A stretch of 64,000 nucleotides of DNA from contig NC_089046.1 of NCBI RefSeq assembly GCF_034140825.1, positions 820,001 through 884,000 on the forward strand, read 5' to 3'. The stretch is from Oryza sativa Japonica Group (Eukaryota; Streptophyta; Magnoliopsida; Poales; Poaceae). Below the pieces are notes generated by a model that ran no database searches, had not been told where the DNA came from, and saw only the letters and a program-made list of their open reading frames with translations. The number at the start of each line of letters is the position of its first letter. The first letter of the stretch is position 1. Positions 47,015 through 58,174 of this stretch are shown here, piece after piece. Both the position numbers and the translations under genes were made by a program.

Positions 47015-48049
47015 TAAGGCCTCTTTAATTTGGAATGGAGGCATTCACAAGAATTTGGGAGGAAATGAATTGTTTTCTTGTAAATATCTTGTGAAATTTC
47101 TGCTTTCCAAACTAATCCTAAACTTTATAACACAAGCCAAATAATCAACAACAGTATGGCACCCAGTAGGCACTGGCCCATATGGCCTATGGAGTGAGGC
47201 AAGCGTTGGATTATTCTGGCCTTGTCAACTCTCGTTGTTATTCTTGTGCGATCCAAGTCAGTGGCCCAAACAATTTTAGAGTCATAATTCAGCATCCTCT
47301 TCCTTTTATTTTGACATGATCTGCTAAATTTCTAATAGATAAGCATGCAACTTTCATTAGTATGTGCTGTAGATAAGTCTATTTCGCGTCCCTCACCTAC
47401 TGCACAAGCCTAATTCTTATCCCTCAACCGTAAAACCAGTATCTCCAACTATCGATGCCGGTACATTTTGTCTCTCTTAATCATTATGATGGTGATTTTG
47501 TCTAACGTGCCATTATGACGGTTTCTCAGTCACTAAAAAGATAACTAAAAATCGCAGGAGGAGCCTCTCCTGCTGTTTTTTTTCTCTCTTCTCTGTTATC
47601 TCGATTACCACTTCACCCGTCGTCGTCCCTCATCGTGCACTGGAGCTTGTCGCCATCTCCGTGGTCACGGTTGGTGGCATGAAACCGTTTTGCTAATATC
47701 AACGTAACCACATGTGTTGCCCATGAGATGAGATCTATCCCTCCTCCTCAAGCATCACACGGAGCTCGATCAGGGCGCTGCTCTCCGGCGGCAACAACGA
47801 CGAATCCTGGTGGAGCTCTGCCAAGCTTGTGGGCCCAAGAGGGAAGAAGAGAGAGAATGGCATCCATCTTGGTACTTATGTGGATGTTACATTAGCACAA
47901 GTTGACCGGTGAATGTGGGTTCTGTAGTTGAGGAATGTAGACTTTTCTGCTTTGTAATGCATGAGATTAATTGGGCCTGACCTGCTTTGAGGAATTTCAT
48001 CCACAGTGATCTCGGCCCACTACATTAGACACTGGCCAACCTAATCATT
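47015..48049. other. Spacer with a probable Mutator-like left-end remnant
   Basis: From about 47370 the wording AGTCTATTTCGCGTCCCTCA, followed by CCTCAACCGTAAAACCAG and a block like GTGATTTTGTCTAACGTG, resembles the left TIRs of the MULEs in this window. No matching right end was found. No coding unit is supported. Confidence 0.4.
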
Positions 48050-48290
48050 ATTGGGATGCCCACGTATCGGTACTATACATACATCCAACTATATTTCCCT
48101 GAAAACATAATGTTGATTGATTGTTTCTGAGCACTAATGGCAAAACATTTTTTCCTACCACTAAAAGCACAACGCCGTTAAATCCTGAAAAATTCGCTCC
48201 CATAGGGAGTCGAACCCAACCCAGGACCTCAGGTAATTCTCCATCGATCATCCGCTCTCGCTGCTGCACCGGCAATGGAAAATTAGGCAG
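48050..48290 (-). mobile_element. SINE-like retroposon with a polymerase III B-box
   Basis: On the minus strand GGGTTGGGTTCGACTCCCTA (near 48205-48225) contains a good B-box match (GGTTCGACTCC). Before it lies GCAGCGAGAGCGGATGATCG, which could hold a weak A-box. The layout fits the tRNA-derived head of a plant SINE. The limits are approximate and no flanking duplication was fixed. Confidence 0.4.
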
Positions 48291-48956
48291 CTAAAACTAA
48301 TAGTAAGAGAGACGAGAAACATTTCCCAGCAAAGTATATGTTATCAGTGTACAATGCCACCGGAAACCACTAGGAATGCCTGACTGTTTGCTGTCAACAG
48401 CATGCCTAACCCGGCACAATCACATATAAAAATCTGGTCCAATATGTAGTATCCATATCCAATTTACAAAATTACAATGATGAGCGACAGCAAAAGATGC
48501 ATCTCATAGTCTCATGCAAAGACAAACCACATGGTCCGTTACACCTAACAAATAATGGTTTACATTCAGAGTTGTTGTCTTCTTGTGCTGTCCAACTTAC
48601 TCACACAAAACATCATAAGCACTCATTGTGCCGCTCTATTTGGTGTCTGCAAATGCCTCCAATGTATACAAAATTACAAAGTTAAGAAACACCATGTATT
48701 AACAAACATCTGGCAATAACTGTTATACAATCTTATCCCACCAAATATACACAACTTTACAACAAGAATAACGAATTACTGTACCTTGATTGAAGAATGA
48801 CTAACCAAAGAACTTCAGAATTAAAATCCCAAAATCTTCTGAAAGACAAAAAAATATAATAACTTGCAGGCAAGGTGTCCATTTCTTGTACATAATCACA
48901 AAATTGCTGATCCTTCCTATCCTGCTTGGTAGGAATCAAAAGGCTACATAAGTATC
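48291..48956. other. Spacer and 3' UTR of the EDR4-like gene
   Basis: AT-rich DNA with no coding unit. The part nearest 48957 is expected to be the 3' untranslated region of the minus-strand gene. Confidence 0.45.
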
Positions 48957-51648
48957 TCACAAATTCTTTCTTCTGGATACTCTGTTTGATACTGGCACCA
49001 TGGATTCAAAACTGTCATATCCATCGTCAAATGCTCTGCTCCGCCGTAACAACTGGCTTGCTGAATCATACCCCATGAGCCGATGAAGTGCCGAGTCTGA
49101 CACCTTTTTTCCACTTCCTGATGCAGCAACAGCTGCTCTAGTTCTACCAGAGAAGCTTCTTGAGATTGAAGCTCCACATTCTTCACTTATGCTCACAGGA
49201 TCCCCTCGTGAGCATTCAGCAGAAAAAGAATAGCCACCCTCCATACCAACAACACTATTGTGGACAGGCTTGTTTGGTTTTCGATTTACTTCCTTATTAC
49301 TGAGCTTTGCATCTTCACTATTTGTAGCAGGAAATGATAACATAAGGGCCTTGGAGCACCGACCGCACTGGAACTTAGCGATCTTCTTTTTCGATACATA
49401 GATGTCTGATGGCACTTGAACCAAATTGAAACAGCCATTGCAGATGGTAAATGGGGAAGCACCAGACAGAGACCGCAGAATGCTTTTCCTCACTGCACGT
49501 TTCTGCTCCTTGTAGCTCGAGCGAAGTGACTCGTGTTCAAGAACTGTACTTCCCGCATATGAGGACTGATAATATGAATTAAACTCCCATGCACTGCAGT
49601 TATATGGGATATGGGGTTGCCCATGTCCACAATGATAGTGCGAATGAGTTGGGGAGAACGGATCTGGTGGTGGGTACCTTGGTGGATTTCCTTGATCATA
49701 ATAGGAATCGATAATATCAGAATCCAGGATAGAATCACCATCAAAACCACAAGGATGTTGTTCAAGGTGTCTGTAGCTAATCTGTTCCTGAAGGAGTCCA
49801 GGGCCTTTGTTCTTGTACCTATTTTCCAAACCTTTCTGGCTAGAAAGCCTATTTAACTGATCTCTTAGATCATCCATCTTCCTCAGGCGCTCAAGTCGAT
49901 CAATTTTCTTGAATCTGTTTGATCTATTATGTTCCAGGTCACCATGACTTGGAGAGCCACTTGAAAGAGAACTTGAGGTCCCATCCATTTGAGACTCGAT
50001 AAAATTTTGGATTGATCGGAAGTCTACAGAATCAAGTGACAATCCTTGACAGAGTTCTCTACCTCTATGTATGTTAGATTTTTCTTCTTTTCTCCCATCA
50101 CAGCTAGGTGGTAATATGGCACAAAATTTATCGTTTGACAAATTTGAAAGAACAGCAGCAGTTCCACTGTTTGCTTCAGCATGGTTAGCCATGTTGGTTT
50201 CTTCTAGATGCCCCTCATCCTTTTCTGCCATGTTAACAGCAGCCAGCTCACATTGTTGGAAACTTTGTCCAGATTTGAGAAGCCCATCATCTGATGGCAA
50301 TACTCTTTCTTCATATGAATTAGCACCACCTGCATCCAAAGTGTCCTCGCCGCCCTTATCCAAAATGAGGTTTTCCTTATCATCCTCATTCAAAATGTGG
50401 TTTTCTTTACCATCCTCGTCCAAAATGTGGTTTTGTTTACCATCCACGTCCAAAATGTGACTTTCTTTACCATCCACGTCCAAAATGTGACTTTCTTTAC
50501 CATCCTCCTCCAAAATGTGATTTTCTTTACTGACCTCATCCAAAATAGGCTTTTCTATGTCATTGAGGGAGACCATAATATTTTGGTCTAGTGGTTCTTC
50601 AGCATCACTGAAAGACATCTCTAATTCTTCGATTAACCGGCCATGAGGATCAGTTCGAGGGCCATCATTCATTTTGCTCCCCAATGAAAATCTGCAGCTG
50701 CCCATTTGAGAACGTAAAGCATCATTAAGTTCACTGTTTTCTGCTATATCGACAAACTCTTCTTCGTCGTCACTGAGTGAAAGAGATCTCACCAATTCTT
50801 CAATCAGATCTTCATGTGATTCAACATGAAAACCTTCATATAGCTGAACCCTTTCTTTTGTGCCAACAGAAATGTTATCAGGTTGGCAAATCGCAACTAT
50901 CTCTTGTGAGTCCAGATTAGCATCGCTAAGTGTACACTTCCCCTCAGCTGCACTCTGTACTTCTGTAAAATTATTATCAAAACCAGCTCCATCCATGTGG
51001 ACCATGCTTTGGGTGGTAGCAACTTCATTGCTGATGCTCCCATCATCCGTAAAGGAACCTTTTTCATTTCCATCGGTTTCAACATTCTCTACTTTCCTCA
51101 CTAAATCAAGAGTTGAATTAGACACAGTGACTTTATCTTCATCATTTATGCCTTCAGTCCTCACATCATGATTGCTGGCATCCCCATCAAATAAGGAACA
51201 CTCGATGTTAACATGCTCATTGGAGTCGATACTATTGCTAGTGGACACAGTTTTTTCCTCGCTAGCAAAGGTAATCTTCTCCTGCACCACACCAGGTTGT
51301 GCATTGGAGGATGGTGAAATTTTCTGCCCATCTGTACAGATCAATTTGTTGTTCTGAGAATCCCCTGTTGAAATATTTGAAAATTCATTGTGCTCACCAG
51401 ATTCTGCATTAGTATTAGTTGCTGGCGCGACTCGATTTTTCGCTGCACAGTAGATACCACTAGTCATCAAAACTGTACATGAGAAACAGAAATATATGTA
51501 ACGAGGAAACTGAAAGGAAGACTAAATGATTGTTACCTCTAAGAACAGTACCACAGCCACCACACTGGTAGACAGCAATGGTTGGGTACTCCACAAGAAG
51601 CTGGAGGCATCCTGGGCATCTGACGAAACGAAGCTTAGGAGCTTCCAT
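48957..51648 (-). CDS. EDR4-like protein with two zinc-ribbon regions
   Basis: The coding exons are 51648-51537 and 51442-48957 on the minus strand, joined as LR^AKNRVAP (865 residues). The N-terminus (MEAPKLRFVRCPGCLQLLVE, then YQCGGCGTVLR) is the zinc-ribbon start of the ENHANCED DISEASE RESISTANCE 4 family. A long acidic, poorly conserved middle follows, with tandem decapeptides around residues 300-365. Further on comes a basic coiled segment (RLERLRKMDDLRDQLNRLS) and a second CxxC...CxxC ribbon (ICNGCFNLVQ, FQCGRCSKAL), the domain known as DUF3133. The C-terminus includes SALHRLMGYDSASQLLRRSR. In Arabidopsis EDR4 modulates powdery mildew resistance and works with clathrin heavy chain and EDR1; a similar role here is inferred. 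The gene looks intact. Confidence 0.9.
50351..50550. repeat. In-frame 30-bp minisatellite in the EDR4-like gene
   Basis: Six to seven units of 30 bp, each like CATCCTCGTCCAAAATGTGG plus TTTTCTTTAC, encode on the minus strand the decapeptide DGKESHILDV and variants (ENHILEE, QNHILDE, ENHILNE). The period is a multiple of three, so copy-number change keeps the frame. Two neighbouring units are almost identical, pointing to recent slippage or unequal exchange. Confidence 0.88.
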
Positions 51649-52138
51649 GGAAATGTTGTTTCTTGGGCAACTGGTCAAATATAGGAACTAGATGCAGTTG
51701 GGCAAAATGGTAACCACCATTGTTGAGTTACTGATCCAATGCATGGAGTTTGCTCGAATGATTGGATTACAGGAACTCCATGGTAATGGAATGGTCGTGC
51801 TTCTTACATGCTAGGCGCAGCTATCTACACAGGCAACAAGATAAATTCTTGAGTGGATCACATGAGGAACACCACAGCGATAGTATGGTCTAGAAAATAA
51901 AACAAAATAAAAACAAATATTTTGGGGGATCAATTAGTCCACAGAAACTAATCTAGATTAAGTTGACGGATCAATAATGATTGTCAACTGAGGCCAGAAA
52001 TCAGCAAGCATTTCGCAACCGCAAAGATAGGCAATACATGGATTAATTAAGTTGATGGAAAGATCTAGAGGAAGTGTTATTTGAGGTTCAGGGGGGATGA
52101 AAGCAGATGCGAGAAAGAAGGGGGGGGGGGAATCGCAC
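51649..52138 (-). other. Probable 5' UTR intron of the EDR4-like gene
   Basis: A donor (CAAGAAAG^GTGCG) ends a purine-rich exon at 52139, and an acceptor-like CATCTAG lies about 40 bases upstream of the ATG at 51648. The segment between is AT-rich with no coding frame. A G-run lies at 52121-52130. The intron is inferred. Confidence 0.35.
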
Positions 52139-52545
52139 CTTTCTTGCGCAGATCCTCCGGAACTGGTCATTCAAGACTGGATCATCCTTTGCCTCCTTCT
52201 GTTGGGCGGGCGAGTCCTCAAAGAAAGAGGCAAGAACCGACAGTGGCAAGGTGAGGAAAAGAAGTGGATTTTCGTGGGGGCGGGGCGCACAGGGAAGGGA
52301 AGCAAAGCAGAGCAGGAGGAGTCTAGGAGGGAGGAAGAGAAGAGAAGGTTAATATACCAGGGGCCATTAATGGGCAGGCCAAAGGTAGGAGAAACGAGGA
52401 GCAGTCAGCCCAGCCACAGCCAGCGTGGTAGTATTGGAGAGGAGGGCTGCTTGTTCTTGTTCGTGTCGTACTCGTGTGTGTTCTTCTTTGTGTGGGGAAT
52501 GCAAAGGAAAGAGACAGCTCTCTCTCTCTCTCATCTCAAGTCTCA
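52139..52545 (-). promoter_or_regulatory. Probable 5' leader and promoter of the EDR4-like gene
   Basis: On the minus strand this stretch is pyrimidine-rich (TCTTCCTCCCTCCTAGACTC), typical of rice leaders. A CT repeat (read on the plus strand) lies at about 52520-52541. Open frames in it on the plus strand have biased composition and are not considered genes. Confidence 0.4.
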
Positions 52546-52926
52546 ACTGTAGATGGATTTGGACTTAATAAAAGATGATTAGTAGCCCAGGCGTGGGCAT
52601 TAGTTAGTACAGTGGGTAAGTAACCTGTGCACTGGTGCGCTGTGGCCGTGGGTATCAGGCACCAGTCAAAGTTGAGAAACAATACTACAAGAAGAAAAAT
52701 CTCAAGGTTTCGTTTGTTCCGTTGGAAAAAAAATCTAAACTTTCCAACGTTGATGATGCCTTGCCTTGTTGACTAGGCAGTCAAGCTCAATTCCATTGGT
52801 GGAAATGACAGCCATTTTTTTGTTTTTTAATCGGCTATTTCTAGATTTCAAGTCTAGATAAGTGGCTCTGCGCAAAAACGAAAATCTAGACGTGGATCAA
52901 TTTTAGCAAAAGAAAAAGTATTATTA
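52546..52926. other. Spacer without a recognised feature
   Basis: Mixed AT-rich DNA with no gene or clear repeat on either strand. Confidence 0.4.
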
Positions 52927-53153
52927 CTCCCTCCATTTTTAATATACGATATCGTTAACTTTTTAGATATATTTTACAATTCATCTTATATGTAATTATT
53001 ATTTATTTTGTTCTGACTTAATTTATCGTTAAAGTTTTTATAAACATGAATTATGACTTAATTTTTTTATATTTGCAAAAAAATAAATAAATGAATGGTC
53101 AAACATATTATTTTTGAAAGTCAATGACGTTATATATAAAGAGATAGACGTAG
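52927..53153. mobile_element. Stowaway-like MITE
   Basis: It starts CTCCCTCCATTTTTAATATA after a TA and ends near AAAGAGATAGACGTAGTA. The middle is AT-rich. The right end is degenerate, so the limits are approximate. Confidence 0.5.
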
Positions 53154-53164
53154 TATTATCTTGT

Positions 53165-53440
53165 ATACGCCCCATCTTTTCGCTTATGCTTATACTTATC
53201 AGCCAAAATTTAAATTTTCAACCTTAAATTTAAAGTTGATTTTGAGGTTTTTCCATTGAAGAAATTTGAATTTTCAACCTTAAATTCAAAGTTGATTTTG
53301 AGGTTTTTTCATTGAAGTTTATTTTTCAGCTTTAGCTTTTAGATTGCTAAGAACACTATATAAATGTTTTATTCACAAATTATTTTTTATTTGCAAAAAT
53401 ATCGTTTCGCTTATGCTTAAAATAAGCCAAACGATGGCTT
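53165..53440. mobile_element. MITE with TTTTCGCTTATGCTTA ends and an internal duplication
   Basis: TTTTCGCTTATGCTTATACT on the left and GTTTCGCTTATGCTTAAAAT on the right mark a common grass MITE whose ends appear here also in inverted form (AAATAAGCCAAACGATGG). Inside, a block containing AATTTTCAACCTTAAATTTA and GTTGATTTTGAGGTTTTT occurs twice in tandem (about 53205-53260 and 53265-53320). Confidence 0.5.
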
Positions 53441-54230
53441 CCTTAGTTTCACAATAATTAAGCGGAGAAGTACATTTGATGACAGAATTAATCGACCGGG
53501 TTGGTGTCAGTTGGTTAGAAGGATTAAACAAGTTCACCTTTGTAGGAACGAGTAATCCATAAGCAAAATGGTAAGAGAAACAAAAGGTAAAGAAGATTAC
53601 TAGAGCATTAATGGGTAGCTCAAGTTGGTCTATCTGGTAAGGACTAAATGAGGATTGATCAGATTGAGAATTGGAGGAGAGAAAATTAAATGAGAAGATT
53701 GGACCAGGAAAATGGAGAAGACAAGGAGAGGTATTATTGGGGATGAGACAAAACGCGATGCTCATGAATGGCCATCAGTTTTCTCTATGCGGTTCAAAGG
53801 ACACAAACATCTCACAGTTAAGTTCACTCAACAGTAGCAAAATTCCAACTCTTTTTAGCAGGTAAGCACACGTGCTGATTCCTATGGACAATTGGACATG
53901 GTAGACCTGTTGTCTCTTCTTGGTCACAGATCGATTGAATGATTGATAGGTTGTTGCTTGGGCTTGGCCTCCTTTTTATCAAAAAGAAGAAGATAGGTTG
54001 TTGCCGACACTAAATTTTGTACAAGTTGTGGGAGAATAATGCGTTTCATTAAGTTTGTGTACGTACTGTTCACGTCCTTAACCATCTCTAGCTTCTCAAG
54101 ATTTTGGTGAGCTTGACGTTTCAACCATCCATCCGACGATAGCTAGTTCATGCCCACCTTTTGGTTGCAGAGGAAATTAATTTTATTTCAGTGAGTACTA
54201 CTTATCTAGCTAGTTCATGTCAAATATATA
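53441..54230. other. Spacer without a recognised gene
   Basis: Open frames at 53373-53865 occur on both strands over the same sequence and show no family features. No splice-supported exon was found. Confidence 0.4.
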
Positions 54231-54319
54231 CTCCTTCCATCCTAAAATATAAGCATTTTTAGCTCTGAATCTAGACACACTTAATAACTAAAAGTTACTA
54301 TATTTTAGGACGGAGGTAG
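54231..54319. mobile_element. Short Stowaway MITE
   Basis: The 89-bp element starts CTCCTTCCATCCTAAAATAT and ends ATATTTTAGGACGGAGGTAG, with TA on both sides. Confidence 0.78.
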
Positions 54320-54474
54320 TATACATCAGTACATATTTAATGTCTCTGAAATGTAATGGGCCTAATTTGGCCCTTCTCATTCCAGCCTCAAATTGCTGAC
54401 CAAGCCAAGACCATTAAACCCTATCAGGCCGAATGGGCCAAAGACAATTACTAGTTTATTACTACTAGATCAAA

Positions 54475-56895
54475 CGAATAAGTTCAGTCTAGGCCTCTTT
54501 TGACAGCGAGTTCGATTTTCGTTCTTGAACCAAAATACAACAGGTCCTCAACTATTAAAACCTAATACCAAATACAACCCAAATACAACAGGTCCTCAAC
54601 TGTTAAAACCAGTGCAATATAGGTCCCAAGGTGGTTTCAACTGGCGTGACGCTTATATGACTAATTTGACTCGGTTTTCATCTGACGTGTCACATGAAAT
54701 AAAATCTGACAATTTAAAAATTAAAACAAAATATATGGACCCATATGTCAGTCAAACAATGAGATTAAAAAATAGTAGTGAGACCCACATGTCAGTGGAC
54801 CCCACTTCCTCCACCTCATCCTCTCTCTCTTCTCTATCTTCTCCCCTTCTCCCCTTTTTCCCTTCTTCTTCCCCAGATGTGGCCAGTGGGTGGTGGCATT
54901 TCCTGTTGGAATTAATGAATGGGCCTTAGCCCACTCGAAGATTAATTCTTTGGAAAATCACAAAAGCCCACCTCATGGGATGGCATGCATATGGAGTTTA
55001 GTACCACCTTGCTTATTCTAGGAGAGGGGGACCTCCTTAAAAGGGAGGATGTCCTCCTAGCCACTTGAAGCATGTGTGGTGGAGAGAAGAGGGGAAACAC
55101 ACGCGCGCTCGCTCGCCTCGCCTAGCAGGGCAGGCGGCGCGCGTGCACGACGTACGCGTCGAATGGTCCGAAAAATTGGCTCCTCACCCTTGCGCAGATG
55201 CAGCCTCCTTTTGCAGTTTTGTTTTGCTGCAAATTCGGATTCGTTTTTGTTTTGGAAACGTTCCGAAAAATCCGGTGCGTGCAAACGGCGTGGAGTCCGG
55301 ATAAGTTACGCGCGACTTATCCGGTTCGGTTACGCGCAGTAGAGATCGTGCGGGCGCCCTGATCAAGCGACCCTTCTCTATATAAACCGACCTGCCGTCT
55401 TCACGCAACACTAGCGAAATCAATCTAGGGTTTGCCTCCTACTCTGTACTGCGCCGTCGCTCGTAGACTACTCCATCCCGCTCGCCGGCGTGCACCGGCG
55501 ATCGGGAGAGCAGGTCTCCGGAACCTCTGCCTTCGACGTCCTGCACCGGGAGAAGGCGGCAATAAGGTTTTTGGGAAGCGCTTCGCGCGACTGCTCCCTG
55601 TTTGTTCGCGACGGCTCGCCTTCCTCTTCGCTCGCGTGTTTCGTGCCTTCGTAGACACCTGCGAAAAGTTTCAACCAAGCAACCGGTCTTTACGTCACCT
55701 CGGTACGTTTTCAATATGTTGCGCATATTTGATCTGTTCATGTTATACTGTGTAGTTTACATGTATAGATCTAATGATGCGTTCATGCTAGTTTTCATCT
55801 GTAATGTCATGATTTATTTATGGAATATATTAAATCATTATATGTCTATAATCTCAACATTTCCTTCCCCTTCTCCCCTCTTCCTCCCCAGATGCGGTCG
55901 GCGGCGGATGTCAATCTCGAGCATCGTCACCGTCACCCTCCAGCACAACCCCTCCCTCTCCCTTGGCCGCGCACGGCCGACAGTGGCTTTTGTAGGCGAC
56001 AGGCGAGGAGGAGGTAGCTAAGGAGGAGGCCAAGCGGAGCTCGCAAAGGAGAAGGAAGGCGTGTCAGAGGCCGAATCAGAACTTCAGTGGTCCAGCCTCT
56101 TCGCGCGTTGCACTGCCCGCCACTACTGAGCCACGGGCGACACGCTTGCCTGTCTGCTTCTAGCCCGTGCACGAGGAGCCCCAGCGTACAGCGAGCTCCG
56201 AGCGAGAAGAGGGAGGAGAGGGTAGGAGCGGTGCGTGTCCTTGTTGTCGTCGTTGTTGCCGCCGCGGCTGCATGGCGTGGAGGTGGAGGCGAAGGGGGAG
56301 GAGGGCGATGCGTCAGAGTTGCCCTTCGTGGGATAGTTGTCCGAGCTACCAAGGACCTTCGAGGCGATGACCATGGTCGCCGCTCTCCAACGCTCTCACT
56401 GTTGTGCTCAAGCGGGCGCATACACGTACCACCGCCGCACCGGCAGCGGCTGCGTCGAGGCGAAGCGTCGGCTTCGAGACGAAGAGGGAGAAAAGAGAAG
56501 AGGGATGTGTCGCTTACATGTGAGGCCAGAGCGGCTCGGCCTCATAGCCGCGCGGTCGCTGGCAATGGCATCATCATCAACAATGGCTCCAGCCTGCCCC
56601 CTTTGTCATCCTCCTTAGTCCTCATCGACATGGACGCCCTCCCCGTCTAGGTGAAGAGAACGAGAGATAGATGAAGAGAGAGAGAGAGGAGTGAAGAGGC
56701 CCTGATACGTGGGGTTCACGCTAGCTCAACACTGTTGACTCGGGTCAAATTGCCACATCGGACAAAACCACTCTGTATACTGTTATGGGACCTATATTGC
56801 ACTGGTTTTGAGAAACCCGTTGTATCTGGTATTACGGTTCAAGGACGAAAATCGAACTTGCTATCAAATTAAGGGACCAAAAATTAACTTATTCC
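54475..56895. mobile_element. Non-autonomous Mutator-like element, interrupted by a solo LTR
   Basis: The left end CGAATAAGTTCAG, with GAGTTCGATTTTCGTTCTTG further in, and the right end (reverse complement GGAATAAGTTAATTTTTGG, then AAGTTCGATTTTCGTCCTTG) are long inverted repeats of the same type as the element at 15986-17556. The flanks TAGATCAAA (54466-54474) and TAGATCATG (56896-56904) agree at 7 of 9. The GC-rich interior (55880-56650) contains open frames in several registers that I could not assign to a family. The segment 54904-55859 is a later solo-LTR insertion. Short direct repeats (CAAATACAACAGGTCCTCAA type) occur near the left end. Confidence 0.75.
54904..55859. repeat. Solo LTR of an LTR retrotransposon (copy 2)
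   Basis: The 956-bp segment begins TGTTGGAATTAATGAATG and ends ATAATCTCAACA, and has a perfect 5-bp duplication TTTCC on both sides (54899-54903, 55860-55864). It contains a promoter-like TCTATATAAACCG. No internal region is present, so it is a fossil LTR. It belongs to the same family as the 638-bp copy at 39954 and inserted into the MULE that surrounds it. Confidence 0.9.
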
Positions 56896-57688
56896 TAGAT
56901 CATGATCAATCATCAGGACATGCATGTTGGGCTAAACTTGAGCCAACTTTCGGCCATGTCTCGTGTTTCTTGCAGTTTTTCTTCTTCTCGATGAGATGAT
57001 GAAACAATGTTCAAAGTCAAGACGCAAGATCCGTTTATCTCGTTGCATCGTCGCCATCTGATATAAACGATGAAATGACGCAGTGTCAACGTCTCAGTAG
57101 TAAGCAGGTAGGATGTATATACGTGCAAGAAAGAGCAAGTTTGACAAAACCAAACCAGCTCTACTGTATTTCATAGTAGGAGGAAAGCAAAAGCAAGGAC
57201 CTTGCCGGCCGCGTCCAGCTGCTGCAAGCTCTCCATAAACACAAACGCTAGTAGTATTTTATACCTCGGAATTGCAAGTTATATCCATATCTTATTTGGA
57301 ATAATTCAATATTTTTTTTGTGTAATATGCTTATTATATGCTCCCTCAATTCAGGGGTAGATCTGCTGGTTGACTTTGCAGGAACAGGAAAAAAAAACTA
57401 AGCTCTACACTCTGCTAGCCCTGAGTTGACACAAGGTAAATTCTTAATCCTTTTTCTTACAAATGAATCAATCAATGTGAATTGGCGAAATCTCCAATCA
57501 AAGGTGACCAAGAAAGAAGGTAAAAATTAAACGGATACCAAAGTTTAGATTGGGCTTCAAAACCGTAAGTTTATAGTCATACTACTACCTAACAAAAGTT
57601 TGACAAAAATTTTCAGAATATACAATAACATAAGTACGTGTTTAGTTCAGAAGCACCATCTAATATGCAGGCGATGTTTGGCAGCTAA
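56896..57688. other. Spacer without a recognised gene
   Basis: Short frames on both strands at 56808-57128 overlap and are unassigned. The remainder is AT-rich. Confidence 0.4.
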
Positions 57689-58022
57689 GGCCGTATTTAA
57701 TTGTTTGGCCAAAATTTGTTTTAAGTATACGGACATATATATTTAAAGTATTAAACGTAGATTAATAACAAAATGAATTACAAATTTCGCATGTAAACTA
57801 TGAGACGAATTTATTAAGTCTAATTAATCTGTCATTAGCAAATATTTATTGTAGAATCACATTGTCAAATCATGGCACAATTAGGCTCAAAAGATTCATC
57901 TCGCAATTTACATGTAAACTGTGCAATTGATTTTTTTTCGTCCACATTTAATGCTCCATGCATGTGCCCAAATATTTGATTTGACATTTTTGACTAAAAA
58001 TTTTTGGGATCTAAACACACCC
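57689..58022. mobile_element. Tourist-like MITE in an esterase promoter (GAGACGAAT family, copy 5)
   Basis: Starts GGCCGTATTTAATTG and ends ATCTAAACACACCC, with TAA on both sides (57686-57688, 58023-58025). The core ATGAGACGAATTTATTAAGT and the inverted GGCTCAAAAGATTCATCTCG identify the family. It ends about 70 bp before the TATA box of the following gene. Confidence 0.82.
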
Positions 58023-58094
58023 TAAATCAAATCCATGGCAGCCAGCTTGCATATCTTGTCATTTAAAAGTGTCTTGATTTCATGACGTACTACG

Positions 58095-58102
58095 TATATA
58101 AA
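58095..58102 (+). promoter_or_regulatory. TATA box of the first esterase gene
   Basis: TACGTATATAAAGTT lies about 80 bases before the ATG at 58175. A TGACGTAC sequence sits just upstream (58083-58090). The spacing favours 58175 rather than the earlier in-frame ATG at 58082 as the start. Confidence 0.6.
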
Positions 58103-58174
58103 GTTATAAACAGCACAGGAGGAGAGACACAGGAGCAAACAATCAAGCGTGTCAGGTTGCGACTTGTGACAAAC

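Noticed and set aside
48195-48270. Possible tRNA gene on the minus strand (GGTTCGACTCCC)
   Set aside because: Only a B-box-like arm is visible; no acceptor stem or cloverleaf could be paired, so a SINE head is more likely.
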